Assembly: GCF_008639165.1 (NCBI RefSeq)
Contig: NZ_CP029197.1
Location: 4,592,001-4,656,000, forward strand
DNA from: Streptomyces venezuelae ATCC 10712
GTDB taxonomy: Bacteria; Actinomycetota; Actinomycetes; Streptomycetales; Streptomycetaceae
Length of the DNA stretch: 64,000 nt
Reading direction: 5' to 3'
The notes below the pieces were generated by a model. That model made no database searches, was not told where the DNA came from, and was given only the letters and a program-made list of their open reading frames with translations. A program made the position numbers and the translations under genes. Below, one piece after another: positions 1-8,042 of the stretch; position 1 is the first letter of the stretch, and every line of letters starts with the position of its first letter.

Positions 1-1734
1 CTTGTGGGCGAGCTGCGCGCCGGAGGCCTTCATGACCACCGGATAGCCGACGAGCCCGGCGGCCCGCACGGCCGCCGCCGCGCTGGTGACGAGCTGCTCG
101 CGGGGCACCCGTATGCCGTACGCCCGCAGCAGCTGCTTCGCCGCGTGCTCGCTGAGCCGGCGGCCGGGCCGCATGAGCGCCTGGGCCTTGCGGAAGGACG
201 GGGAGGGGGTGCGGGGGGCCTCGTCGAAGGGGGAGCGGTAACAGGTGGTGAAGCGGTGGTGGTCGAGGTAGGCCTTCACGGCGCCGATGCAGTTGGCGAA
301 CGTACGGAAGGTGGCGACGCGCGAGGAGCCGAGCAGGGTCGTGCGGTAGGCGTCCTCGGTCCCGACGGGGGAGCCCCACACCACGCACACGAGTTTGTCG
401 GTGGCCTCGGCCGCGTCGACGAGGTCCTGGGCGAGCTTGTCGCTCATGGGCGGGAAGGGGCCGGTGATCGGACAGATCAGCACGCCCACCGAGGGGTCCG
501 CGAGGATCGCGTCGATGATCTTCCGGCCGCGCCAGTCGCCCACCGGGTGCCCGCCGTTGTCGACGGGGTTGGCGACGGAGAGGTACTCGGGGATCCACGT
601 GTGCAGTTCGTCCTGCTTGGCCTGCGGGAGGGTGGGCAGCCGGAGCCCCGCCTCGGTGGCCAGGTCGGCGAAGTGCGCGCCGGTGCCGCCGGAGATCGAG
701 TACACGACGACGCCGTCGGCCTGCGGGCGGCGGGCGCGGGCGAGCAGGGTCGCGGTGTCCTGGAGCTGGTCGAGCCCGTCGACCCGGATCACCCCGAACT
801 GCCGCATGGCCGCGTCCACGACCTGGTCGGCGCCGGTGAGCTTGCCGGTGTGGGAGGCGGCCGTACGGGCCCCGGTCTCGGTGCGGCCGACCTTGACGGC
901 GACGACGGGGACGCCGTGGCGGGCAGCCCGGTCGGCGGCGAGGAGGAAGGAGCGGCCGTCCTTGAGGCCCTCGACGTAGCAGGCGATGGCGCCGACCTCG
1001 GGCCGTCCGGCGAAGTACGAGATGAAGTCGGCGGTCTCCAGGTCGGCCTCGTTGCCGGTGGGCGCCCAGTGGGAGAGGCGGACGCCGAGTTCCTGGAGGG
1101 TGAAGACGGGCCGTCCCTGGTGGCCGGACTGGGTGATGAGGGCGACGGCGGGTCCTTCGAGGTCCTCGCGGAAGCGTTCGAAGGCGTTGAGGTTGGTGTT
1201 GGGGCCGAGGAGGCGGAGCCCGGAGCGGCGTACGGCGGCGGCGAGACGTTCCTGCGCGGCGGCCCCGGCCTCGCCGGTCTCGGCGAAGCCGGAGGCGAAG
1301 GCGACCGCGAACTTCACCTTGGTCTCCGCGAGTTCCTCGATGACGGGGAGCGGATCGGCGACGAGGAGGACGGCGAGGTCGACGGGTTCGGTGAGCGCGC
1401 CGACGGAGGGCACGCAGTCGATCCCGAACACGCTGGTACGGGTCGGGTGCACGGGCACGAGCCGGGCGCCGACGCGCTCGGACCAGGCGAGCAGCTGCCG
1501 GGTGATGCCGGTGTTGGGCCGTCCCTCGGCGTCGGAGGCGCCGACGACGGCGACGGACTCGGGCCGGAAGAAGCGGTCGAGGTCGGGCACGGCGGCGTGC
1601 AGCGGCCGGCCGCTGACGTCCTGGTCGCCGGGGGCGGCGGTGACGCCGTGCACGGTGGTGCGGGGCGACTCCCCGCAGGCGTCCACGCGGGCGCGGAGAC
1701 CGGTGGTGAAGGTGCCGTGAGTCGATCCAAGCAT
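1..1734 (-). CDS. Acetate/acyl-CoA ligase (NDP-forming) family protein, 3' end outside window
   Basis: The minus-strand frame is open from an ATG at 1734 to the window edge (578 codons). It translates to a Rossmann CoA-binding domain (about residues 45-140, containing FRPESVAVVGASDAEG), a succinyl-CoA-ligase-like domain (about 150-450, containing ITQSGHQG and GNEADLE), and the start of an ATP-grasp domain ending in VVMKASGAQLAHK at position 1. This is the fused alpha-beta order of NDP-forming acetate/acyl-CoA ligases, which interconvert acyl-CoA plus ADP/Pi with acid plus CoA and ATP. Family members run to roughly 700 residues, so about 120-190 are missing. The long plus-strand frame over the same bases is an antisense shadow. 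Two CTGAC-N5-GTCAG palindromes lie 35-73 bases upstream. The acyl substrate cannot be told from the sequence. Confidence 0.86.
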   Translation of the reverse strand, partial: MLGSTHGTFTTGLRARVDACGESPRTTVHGVTAAPGDQDVSGRPLHAAVPDLDRFFRPESVAVVGASDAEGRPNTGITRQLLAWSERVGARLVPVHPTRTSVFGIDCVPSVGALTEPVDLAVLLVADPLPVIEELAETKVKFAVAFASGFAETGEAGAAAQERLAAAVRRSGLRLLGPNTNLNAFERFREDLEGPAVALITQSGHQGRPVFTLQELGVRLSHWAPTGNEADLETADFISYFAGRPEVGAIACYVEGLKDGRSFLLAADRAARHGVPVVAVKVGRTETGARTAASHTGKLTGADQVVDAAMRQFGVIRVDGLDQLQDTATLLARARRPQADGVVVYSISGGTGAHFADLATEAGLRLPTLPQAKQDELHTWIPEYLSVANPVDNGGHPVGDWRGRKIIDAILADPSVGVLICPITGPFPPMSDKLAQDLVDAAEATDKLVCVVWGSPVGTEDAYRTTLLGSSRVATFRTFANCIGAVKAYLDHHRFTTCYRSPFDEAPRTPSPSFRKAQALMRPGRRLSEHAAKQLLRAYGIRVPREQLVTSAAAAVRAAGLVGYPVVMKASGAQLAHK

Positions 1735-1768
1735 GTGTTCCGCCCGCCCTTCACCCATCCGTATACAC

Positions 1769-1807
1769 CTGACGCCTAGTCAGATTACAGAACTGACGCT
1801 CAGTCAG
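1769..1807. promoter_or_regulatory. Paired CTGAC-N5-GTCAG palindromes (TetR-type operator candidate)
   Basis: Two 15-bp inverted repeats, CTGACGCCTAGTCAG (1769-1783) and CTGACGCTCAGTCAG (1793-1807), have centres 24 bp apart. They sit just upstream of the ligase start. On the minus strand a TATACG box (1766-1761) lies directly downstream of them, so a bound repressor would cover the promoter. A third copy of the palindrome lies at 5031-5045, ahead of the DoxX gene. The architecture fits TetR-family operators. No candidate regulator is in the window. Confidence 0.6.
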
Positions 1808-1935
1808 GAATGGGTGTGCGGCGGGAAGCCCGATCCGGCCCGGGGAAGTCCGTACAACCATTCGGATCGGCGGTCCGTCTCACCTCCGGACGCCCCGAAC
1901 GACCGCGTCCGACGACTCCGCCCCAGGGGGACCAC

Positions 1936-3663
1936 GTGACCCGCAGGACCAGCACCATCCGCACGACCAGCACCGCCGGCACCACCGTCCGGCCGCGGGG
2001 CCGCCGCCGCGCCCTCGGCGCGGCCCTGGCCGTCCTCGCCTCCTCCGCCGCCCTCACGGCGACCGGGGCGACCCCCGCCCAGGCCGCGGCGGGCGCGCCG
2101 AAGCCCCGGGTGGTCTTCACCGAGTACAAGACCGTCGACGGCGTCCGCCACAGCAGCATCATCACGGTCAACACCGACGGCACCGACCGGCGCACCCTCG
2201 TTCCCAGCGGCCCGGGCCTGACCCCGGCCGACATCAGCGGCGTCAGCTACTCACCCGACGGCCTGCGCATGGCCTTCATCAACAACGACGGCTACGGCGA
2301 CATCTGGGTCGCCGACGCCGACGGCCGCAACGCGCGCCCCGTCCGCATGGACGTCGACGAGCCCGACGGCTGGCTCACCGGCCTCGACTGGACCCCCGAC
2401 GGCAAGCAGCTCTACCTGAGCTTCCGCGGCAAGCCGGGCCACGACCGCCTGCGCATCATGCGGGTGAACCTCGACGGCACCGGCCTCGGATACGTCTTCG
2501 CCTCGCCCGAGCGGACCTGGGACACCCAGGTCGACGTCGCCTGGGACGGGCGCATCACCTTCCTGCGCGGCAGCACCATCCGGACCTGGGACCCGCGCGT
2601 CGGCGGCGAGCCGCAGCAGGTCGCCTACGGCCTGCACCCGACGTTCTCGCCGGACGGCGAACGGCTCGCCTTCGCGGCCTACGTCGACGGCGCGTACGAC
2701 GTCCGGGCCCGAGTCCTGGACGGCGGCGCCGAGTACTCCCTGTCCAAGGGCAAGAACGTCCTGTTCCCCGAGTGGTCCCCGGACGGCTCCCAGGTCGCGT
2801 ACCTCTCCGGCGGTACGGAGCAGCAGGCCACCGTCAGCAGCGCCACCGCTCCCGGCAGCACGCCCAAGAACCTCTCGGCCCCCGACACCACCGCCGCCGA
2901 CCTCTCCTGGGTCACCCCGCGCGGCTGGAGCCCCCACGGCACCTTCCGCCACGACTACTCCGGCGACGGCCGCCCCGACGCCCTCGCCCTGGACTCCGCC
3001 GGCGTCCTCTGGCGCTACGACGGCAGCGGCGGCGGCGCCTTCAAGCCTCGGGTGAGGATCGGCTGGGGCTGGAAGGGCCAGCGCTTCACCGCGGCCGGCG
3101 ACCTGGGCGCCGACGGCCGCCCCGACGCGCTCGTCCAGGACGCGGCCGGCGTCCTGTGGCGGCTCGACGGCACCGCCACCGGCGGCTTCGCGCCGAAGGT
3201 GAAGCTGGGCACCGGCTGGAAGGACTACAAGGTCACGGGGGTCGGCGACCTGACCGGGGACGGCTACGCCGACATCCTCGCCGTCGACGCCGTGGGTGCC
3301 GTCTGGCAGTACCCGGGCGACGGCCACGGCGGCCTCCAGAGCCGTCGGCGGGTCGGCACCGGGTACACCGGCCAGCGCTTCACGGGCGTCGGCGCGTTCA
3401 CCCGCGGCGGCCACCAGAACTACCTCGGCCTGTTCCCGTCCGGCGACCTCTACCGCTACGAGCGGGGTGCCGCTTACAAGGTCGGCTGGGGCTGGAAGGG
3501 CCTCACCCTCACCGGCGCGGGCGACCTCTCCGGTGACGGCGTCACCGATGTCCTCGCCCTCGACACCGCGGGGGTGCTCTGGCGGTACGACGGCGACGGC
3601 AAGGGCGGCATGAAGCCCCGGGTGAAGGCGGGCTGGGGCTACAAGGGCATCTCCCTCTTCTGA
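1936..3663 (+). CDS. Secreted TolB-like propeller / FG-GAP (VCBS) repeat protein
   Basis: 575 residues from a GTG preceded by a GGGGG ribosome site 5-6 bases upstream; the frame opens further upstream but without a site. Residues 1-51 form a long signal peptide (RPRGRRR n-region, then an Ala/Leu core, then TPAQAAA). Residues 55-365 look like a TolB/WD40-type beta-propeller, with repeated SYSPDG, DWTPDG, TFSPDGERLAF and EWSPDGSQVAY blades. Residues 378-575 hold about five FG-GAP repeats of about 46 residues with Ca-loop-like D-x-SGDGRPDAL motifs and VLWRYDG. The protein is probably an extracellular carbohydrate- or protein-binding scaffold with no catalytic motif. The C-terminal repeats resemble those of the proteins at 8769-11024 and 11219-13429. 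It converges with the monooxygenase gene and the 3' ends overlap by 25 bases. Confidence 0.85.
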   Translation: MTRRTSTIRTTSTAGTTVRPRGRRRALGAALAVLASSAALTATGATPAQAAAGAPKPRVVFTEYKTVDGVRHSSIITVNTDGTDRRTLVPSGPGLTPADISGVSYSPDGLRMAFINNDGYGDIWVADADGRNARPVRMDVDEPDGWLTGLDWTPDGKQLYLSFRGKPGHDRLRIMRVNLDGTGLGYVFASPERTWDTQVDVAWDGRITFLRGSTIRTWDPRVGGEPQQVAYGLHPTFSPDGERLAFAAYVDGAYDVRARVLDGGAEYSLSKGKNVLFPEWSPDGSQVAYLSGGTEQQATVSSATAPGSTPKNLSAPDTTAADLSWVTPRGWSPHGTFRHDYSGDGRPDALALDSAGVLWRYDGSGGGAFKPRVRIGWGWKGQRFTAAGDLGADGRPDALVQDAAGVLWRLDGTATGGFAPKVKLGTGWKDYKVTGVGDLTGDGYADILAVDAVGAVWQYPGDGHGGLQSRRRVGTGYTGQRFTGVGAFTRGGHQNYLGLFPSGDLYRYERGAAYKVGWGWKGLTLTGAGDLSGDGVTDVLALDTAGVLWRYDGDGKGGMKPRVKAGWGYKGISLF

Positions 3664-4826
3664 CCCCGCCCGGTGGTGCGGGCGATCCGGCGCGCGATCT
3701 TCTCCGCGTCGATCGCCAGCTCCCGGAACATCCCGCTGATCGGGTTCGTGAAGCCGGTGAAGTACAGGCCGGGTGCCTCGCGCGGCGAACGGGGGCCGTG
3801 GGCGACCGGGCGACCGCGGTCGTCGAGCACGTTCAGATGGCCGACGAGCGGTTCCAGGGCGCGGCGGTAGCCGGTCGCCGCGATCACCGCGTCGGGGGCG
3901 ATCCGGGTGCCGTCCGCGAGGACGACCTCGCCGCCCTCGAAGGCCTCGACGGCGGCGACGATCCCCACCTTCCCCGCCCGTACGGCGTCGATCAGACCCA
4001 CGTCCTGCACCGGCACCGCGCCCTCGCGCATCCGGGTGGCGAGCCCGGTGTCCGGCCGGGGCAGCCCGTACGCCGAGAGGTCGGGCGTCCCGGCCCGGGC
4101 CATCAGGGCGCCCATCCGGTCGACGAGCCCCGTCGGCAGGCGGCGCACCAGGATGCCGGTGCGCTGGGCGGGCCATCCGGCGGTGGTGCGGCGCACGATG
4201 TGCGGCACCGTCCGCACCGCGAGCCGCACCCGGCCCGCGCCGCCCTCGGCGAGGTCGGCGGCGATCTCGGCCCCGGTGTTGCCGATGCCGACGACGAGGA
4301 CGTCCTTCCCGGCGTACGGCCCGGGATGGCGGTACTCGCGGGCGTGGCTCAGCTCGCCCTCGTAACGGTCGAGCCCGGGCCATTCGGGCACCCGCGGGGT
4401 GTGGTTGAACCCGGTGGCCACGACCACCGCCCGCCCGGTGAGCCGCCGTCCGCCGGTCGCGTGCAGGACCCAGTCCGCGCCCGCCCGTTCGACCCGGAAG
4501 ACCTCGACGCCGGTGACGATCTCCAGCTCGTGCTTCTCGGCGTACTTCTCCAGGTAGCGCACCACGTCCGCGCGGGCGACCCAGCGGCCGAAGGAGCGGG
4601 GCATCTTCAGGCCGGGGAGGGCGGAGAGCCGCCGGGTGGTGTGCAGCCGCAGCCGGTCGTAGTGGGCGCGCCAGGAGGCGCCGACGGCGTCGGACCTCTC
4701 CAGGACGACGGCCCGGACGCCCCGCGCGCGGAGGGCCGCGGCGACGGCGAGCCCGCCGGGGCCGGCGCCGATGACGTACACGGGGTGGCCGGCCGGTGAA
4801 GAGGGTGCAAGGGGGGTGGTGGACAT
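3639..4826 (-). CDS. Flavin-containing monooxygenase (NAD(P)-binding FAD oxidoreductase)
   Basis: 395 residues from the ATG at 4826. FAD-binding GxGxxG is seen at the start (VIGAGPGGLAVAAAL) and the NADPH-binding GxGxxG in the middle (VVGIGNTGAEIAADL). Between them is FNHTPRVPEWPG, and further on IAATGYRRAL, the ATG motif of group B flavin monooxygenases such as YUCCA/CzcO-like enzymes. The length (about 350-450 usual) and domain order are complete. It likely oxygenates a soft nucleophile (N or S) or performs Baeyer-Villiger-type chemistry; the substrate is unknown. On the minus strand a TACGCT -10-like box lies at 4840-4835, 8 bases before the start, so the transcript may be nearly leaderless. 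The gene diverges from the DoxX gene across a 250-bp gap. Confidence 0.85.
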   Translation of the reverse strand: MSTTPLAPSSPAGHPVYVIGAGPGGLAVAAALRARGVRAVVLERSDAVGASWRAHYDRLRLHTTRRLSALPGLKMPRSFGRWVARADVVRYLEKYAEKHELEIVTGVEVFRVERAGADWVLHATGGRRLTGRAVVVATGFNHTPRVPEWPGLDRYEGELSHAREYRHPGPYAGKDVLVVGIGNTGAEIAADLAEGGAGRVRLAVRTVPHIVRRTTAGWPAQRTGILVRRLPTGLVDRMGALMARAGTPDLSAYGLPRPDTGLATRMREGAVPVQDVGLIDAVRAGKVGIVAAVEAFEGGEVVLADGTRIAPDAVIAATGYRRALEPLVGHLNVLDDRGRPVAHGPRSPREAPGLYFTGFTNPISGMFRELAIDAEKIARRIARTTGRGQKREMPL

Positions 4827-5030
4827 GAATGCTGAGCGTAATGACGTGTACACGCTGTGGGTCTCGGTCAAGCCGGATTTCGGTTGCGAATCGGTCACGC
4901 CGCTCGGCCATCGGTCCGGGCCGCGCCGTCCGCCGGCCCCTCGGCGCCCGCCCGTCGGCCCCGGGTCGCACCCCCTGTCCGCCACCCGCCCGCCGCCCGC
5001 CCCTTGCGCGCGGGCCCCGGCTGCGCTGAA

Positions 5031-5045
5031 CTGACGTACCGTCAG
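5031..5045. promoter_or_regulatory. CTGAC-N5-GTCAG palindrome upstream of DoxX gene
   Basis: CTGACGTACCGTCAG is a perfect 5+5 inverted repeat with a 5-bp spacer, ending 31 bases before the DoxX start codon. It has the same half-sites and spacer as the two copies at 1769-1807, which points to a single DNA-binding protein controlling both transcription units. The rest of the 4827-5076 gap is GC-rich and shows no other clear element apart from a short CGTGTACACG palindrome at 4845-4854. Confidence 0.6.
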
Positions 5046-5076
5046 ATTCCGTGGTGTCCCACGAGGGGGAGCGCGC

Positions 5077-5529
5077 ATGCAGACCGTCTGGCTCACCGGC
5101 GCCGAATGGCTCGCCGTCCTCCGCATCGGCCTCGGCCTGTGGTGGCTGGAGAGCTGGCGCCACAAGGACAGGAAGGGCTGGTTCGAGCGCGGCACCGGCA
5201 TCGCCTGGGCCGCCGACGTGGCGGGCAAGCACAAGTGGCCGCCGGTCAAGAAGGGCTTCGAGGCGATCGTGGCACCCCGCCCCAAGCTCATGGCGTACGT
5301 CGTCGTCTACGCCGAACTCGCCCTGGGACTCGGCCTGGTGACCGGCTTCCTGACCCCGGTCGCCCTGATCGGCGGCCTCCTCCTCAACCTCCTCTACCTC
5401 GTCCTCATGATCCACGACTGGGCCGAGCAGGGGCAGAACGCGATGATGGCGCTCATCTCCCTCGTCGCGCTGTTCGCCATGTCCTGGCAGACCTGGTCCC
5501 TCGACCACGCGATCGGACTCTTCCGATGA
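5077..5529 (+). CDS. DoxX family membrane protein
   Basis: 150 residues starting at ATG, with a GGGGGAGC ribosome site. Four hydrophobic segments are visible at about residues 8-24, 72-94, 97-112 and 123-139, with the PxxALIGGLLLNLLYLVLMIHDW stretch typical of DoxX/TQO-small-subunit-like proteins. DoxX family members are small integral membrane proteins linked to quinone or thiosulfate redox systems and membrane stress; the exact role here is not known. It overlaps the next gene by ATGA, so the two are translationally coupled. The CTGAC-N5-GTCAG site just upstream is shared with the acyl-CoA ligase at the window start. Confidence 0.8.
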   Translation: MQTVWLTGAEWLAVLRIGLGLWWLESWRHKDRKGWFERGTGIAWAADVAGKHKWPPVKKGFEAIVAPRPKLMAYVVVYAELALGLGLVTGFLTPVALIGGLLLNLLYLVLMIHDWAEQGQNAMMALISLVALFAMSWQTWSLDHAIGLFR

Positions 5530-5930
5530 CGGCGGCCACCCCCGACATCGACGCCTTCACCCGCCCGTACTGGGACGCGGCGGCCGAGGGCCACCTCCTG
5601 GTCCGCCGCTGCGCGGCCTGCGCCCGCGTCCACCACTACCCGCGCGAGTTCTGCCCGCACTGCTGGAGCGAGGACGTGGCCTGGGAGCGCGCGAGCGGCC
5701 GGGCCACCCTCTACACCTGGTCCGTCGTCCACCGGAACGACCTCCCGCCCTTCGGCGAGCGCGTGCCGTACGTGGCGGCCGTCGTCGACCTCGCCGAGGG
5801 GCCCCGCATGATGACCGAGGTCGTCGGCGTGCCGGAGGGCGAGCTCCGGATCGGGATGGATCTGGAGGTCGCCTTCCGGCCGGAGGGGGACGTCACGGTC
5901 CCGGTGTTCGGGCCGGCGTCACATGGGTGA
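5526..5930 (+). CDS. Zn-ribbon / OB-fold (DUF35-type) acyl-CoA-associated protein
   Basis: 134 residues. The N-terminal zinc ribbon has two CxxC pairs (CAAC at about 31-34 and CPHC at about 45-48) with the typical HYPREFCPHC spacing, followed by an OB-fold (SGRATLYTWSVVHR, VPYVAAVVDLAEGPRMMTEVVG). These proteins (the ChsH2 C-terminal-like DUF35 fold) usually partner SCP2-type thiolases or MaoC hydratases in acyl-CoA or steroid side-chain metabolism. None is adjacent here, where it is instead coupled to a DoxX gene by a 4-base ATGA overlap. It shares an operator type with the CoA ligase at the left edge, which fits an acyl-CoA role. Its 3' end overlaps the kinase 3' end by 12 bases. Confidence 0.82.
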   Translation: MTAATPDIDAFTRPYWDAAAEGHLLVRRCAACARVHHYPREFCPHCWSEDVAWERASGRATLYTWSVVHRNDLPPFGERVPYVAAVVDLAEGPRMMTEVVGVPEGELRIGMDLEVAFRPEGDVTVPVFGPASHG

Positions 5931-7886
5931 GATGTTCCGCCAGAGCTGAGCGCGGTCGCCGGCGTTGCAGGTGTACGTCATCACCCACGGGGGACCGGTC
6001 AGCAGGCACTGGCCGTCCTGCATGTTCTTGATGGTCCGCCCGGACGACGTCGTGGTGCCCACCTTCCAGGACTGGACGGTGGAGCCGTTGCAGGGGGCGA
6101 TCGTGACGCTGGAGCCCGACGGCTGCAGGCACTTCCCGGACACCTTGCTGATCAGCCGGAAGGTGCCGTTCGAGCCGGCCGAGTAGGTCCAGGAGTACGA
6201 GATGCTGCTGGGCGAGGAGCCGCACTCGTAGGTGTTGACGAGGATGGCGTAGCCCGCGTTGTTCTCGCCCAGGCACTGGCCGTTGGAGGCGTTCTCCAGG
6301 GAGTACCGCCCCGAGGGCGCCGACCCGCCGCCGGTGGCCGGCGGGGGCGCGGGCTTCTGGGTGGTCGGCGTCGGCTTCGGGGCGGGCGGCCGGGTCGTGG
6401 TGCCGCCACCGGACGGGGTCGTGGGCCGGGAGCCGCCGCCGGAGGGCTGGGAGCCCCCCGCGCCGCCGGAGCCGTTCCCGCCGCCGCCGGCCACATTGCC
6501 GCCGCCACCGGGCTGGGTGCCCGTACCCCCCGCGTCGCCCGCGCCGCCGGCCCCCGCGCCGCCGGCCCCGGCACCGCCGTCGGCGGGCGGGGGCGGGGCG
6601 CCGGGGGAGCCGGGCGGCGGGGACGACGGGGGAGTGGAGCCCGGCGGGGCCGAGGCGGACGGCGACCCGGGCGCGCTCGACGGAAGCTGGACGTCGGCCG
6701 GCTGGGAGACCACCGCGGACGGCGACGAGGACGGCTCGGGGCCCGCGCCGAGCCGGCCGATCTGGTACGGGCCGAGGGCCACGGTCAGGGTCGTGCCGGT
6801 CGCCACCACCACGGGCACGGCGAGCATGACGAAGCGGTTGCGCCGCTGCTTCTCCCGCGCCCCGGACGCGGCCGAACCGGTGACGGCGAGCGGATCGGGC
6901 GAGGCGGTCGCGGGCTCCTTCGCGCCCGGCTGCGGGGTGAGGGAGGCCGTGGGGACGTCCTCGGCGGGCTCGGCCTCCGCGAGCGCCGCCAGGAGCTCGG
7001 CGGTCGGCGCCTCGGCGGCGAAGGCGGCCCGCTCGGCGATCCGCTCACCGACCGCGGAGGGCCAGAGGGCGCCCTCGGCGTGCTCGGTGGTCCGCTCCAC
7101 GAGCTCGGCGGCCGTCGGGCGGTCCGCCGGGTCCTTGGCGAGGCAGGAGCGGACGAGCTCGGCGAGCGCGGGCTCGGTCTCGGTGAGCTGCCCGAACTCG
7201 GGCTCGCCGTGGACGACGCGGTAGAGCAGGTCGGGACCGGAGCCGTCGCCGAACGGGGGCCGTCCGTTGGCGGCGTACAGGAGGAGGCTGCCGAGGGCGA
7301 ACACATCGGCGGCGCCGGTCAGTTGCCGGTCGGCCACGGCCTGCTCGGGGGCCATGTAGGCGGGCGTGCCGATGACCATGCCGGTCTTGGTGAGACGGCT
7401 CTGGTCGGCGGCGCGGGCGACGCCGAAGTCGATGAGGGAGAGCCCGGAGGAGGTGAGCATGACGTTGGACGGCTTGAGGTCGCGGTGCACCATGTCGGCG
7501 CCGTGGACGACCCCGAGCCCGGCGGCCGCGTGACGGAGCAGCCGCCAGAGGGCGGGGCCGGGCAGCGGGCCGCCGTGCAGCCGGATGGCCTCGTTGAGCG
7601 TGATGCCCGGGATGAACTCGGTCGCGAACCACGGCGGCTTGGCGGTCCGGTCGCTCGCGAGCAGCTTGGTGTTGGCCCCGGCGGGCAGCCGGGCGAGGTT
7701 GTCGAGCTCGTGCCCGAAGTGGCTCAGGAAGTCCGCGTCCTCGGCGAGCACGGGAAGCACCCGCTTCACGGCCGCGAACTTCCCCGGCACGGCGCCGAGA
7801 TAGACCCGGCCCATCCCCCCGGACCCGAGGACCCCGAGCAGCCGAAAGGCGCCGATCTGCCGGGGATCGCCCGGTTCGAGCGGCAT
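5919..7886 (-). CDS. Receptor Ser/Thr protein kinase with extracellular ricin-like lectin domain
   Basis: 655 residues. Residues 12-270 form a Pkn kinase: glycine loop GSGGMG (21-26), catalytic Lys41, HRDLKPSN (134-141), DFG (153-155), GTPAYMAPEQ. Residues 351-371 are one transmembrane helix after a KQRRNR stop-transfer. A long Pro/Gly/Ser linker follows. The last about 130 residues are a beta-trefoil-like module with three repeats (GQCLGENN, GKCLQPSG, GQCLLTG) and QSWK/QLWRN, resembling ricin-B lectins. It is therefore a membrane kinase with a sugar-binding outer domain. The ATG at 7886 is preferred because PLEPGDPRQIGAFRLL is the standard family start and CGAAGG lies upstream. A longer frame to 7952 passes through an AT-rich stretch that looks untranslated. 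Confidence 0.88.
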   Translation of the reverse strand: MPLEPGDPRQIGAFRLLGVLGSGGMGRVYLGAVPGKFAAVKRVLPVLAEDADFLSHFGHELDNLARLPAGANTKLLASDRTAKPPWFATEFIPGITLNEAIRLHGGPLPGPALWRLLRHAAAGLGVVHGADMVHRDLKPSNVMLTSSGLSLIDFGVARAADQSRLTKTGMVIGTPAYMAPEQAVADRQLTGAADVFALGSLLLYAANGRPPFGDGSGPDLLYRVVHGEPEFGQLTETEPALAELVRSCLAKDPADRPTAAELVERTTEHAEGALWPSAVGERIAERAAFAAEAPTAELLAALAEAEPAEDVPTASLTPQPGAKEPATASPDPLAVTGSAASGAREKQRRNRFVMLAVPVVVATGTTLTVALGPYQIGRLGAGPEPSSSPSAVVSQPADVQLPSSAPGSPSASAPPGSTPPSSPPPGSPGAPPPPADGGAGAGGAGAGGAGDAGGTGTQPGGGGNVAGGGGNGSGGAGGSQPSGGGSRPTTPSGGGTTTRPPAPKPTPTTQKPAPPPATGGGSAPSGRYSLENASNGQCLGENNAGYAILVNTYECGSSPSSISYSWTYSAGSNGTFRLISKVSGKCLQPSGSSVTIAPCNGSTVQSWKVGTTTSSGRTIKNMQDGQCLLTGPPWVMTYTCNAGDRAQLWRNISPM

Positions 7887-8042
7887 GGCCCCACTGCCTT
7901 CGAGGCTGCCCGGATTAGAATTATTTTCCAGTTCCCCCTGCATGGGGCACACAGTAGCCGAGGCGGTTTCCGATCTGAATCGGAGCCAAGTGGTTGTTGC
8001 CGTACTGTGGTTGAGCGGCTGCGGGTTCCCTCGGGCGCCGGA

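Noticed and set aside
4..1779. Long plus-strand frame at the left edge
   Set aside because: It is antisense to the CoA-ligase gene, whose translation shows clear domains; the plus-strand protein is Gly/Arg/Glu-rich low complexity caused by codon bias.
4845..4854. CGTGTACACG palindrome near the monooxygenase start
   Set aside because: Only 10 bp, a single copy and no matching second site in the window; not enough to call an operator.
2251..5508. 1085-codon minus-strand frame
   Set aside because: It lies in a different frame from the monooxygenase and antisense to the FG-GAP protein; the sequence is Arg/Gly/Ala repeat-like.
7887..7952. Longer N-terminus for the ricin-type kinase
   Set aside because: The extra 22 codons include an AT-rich segment unlike coding DNA here, and homologous kinases begin at the PLEPGDP-like sequence.
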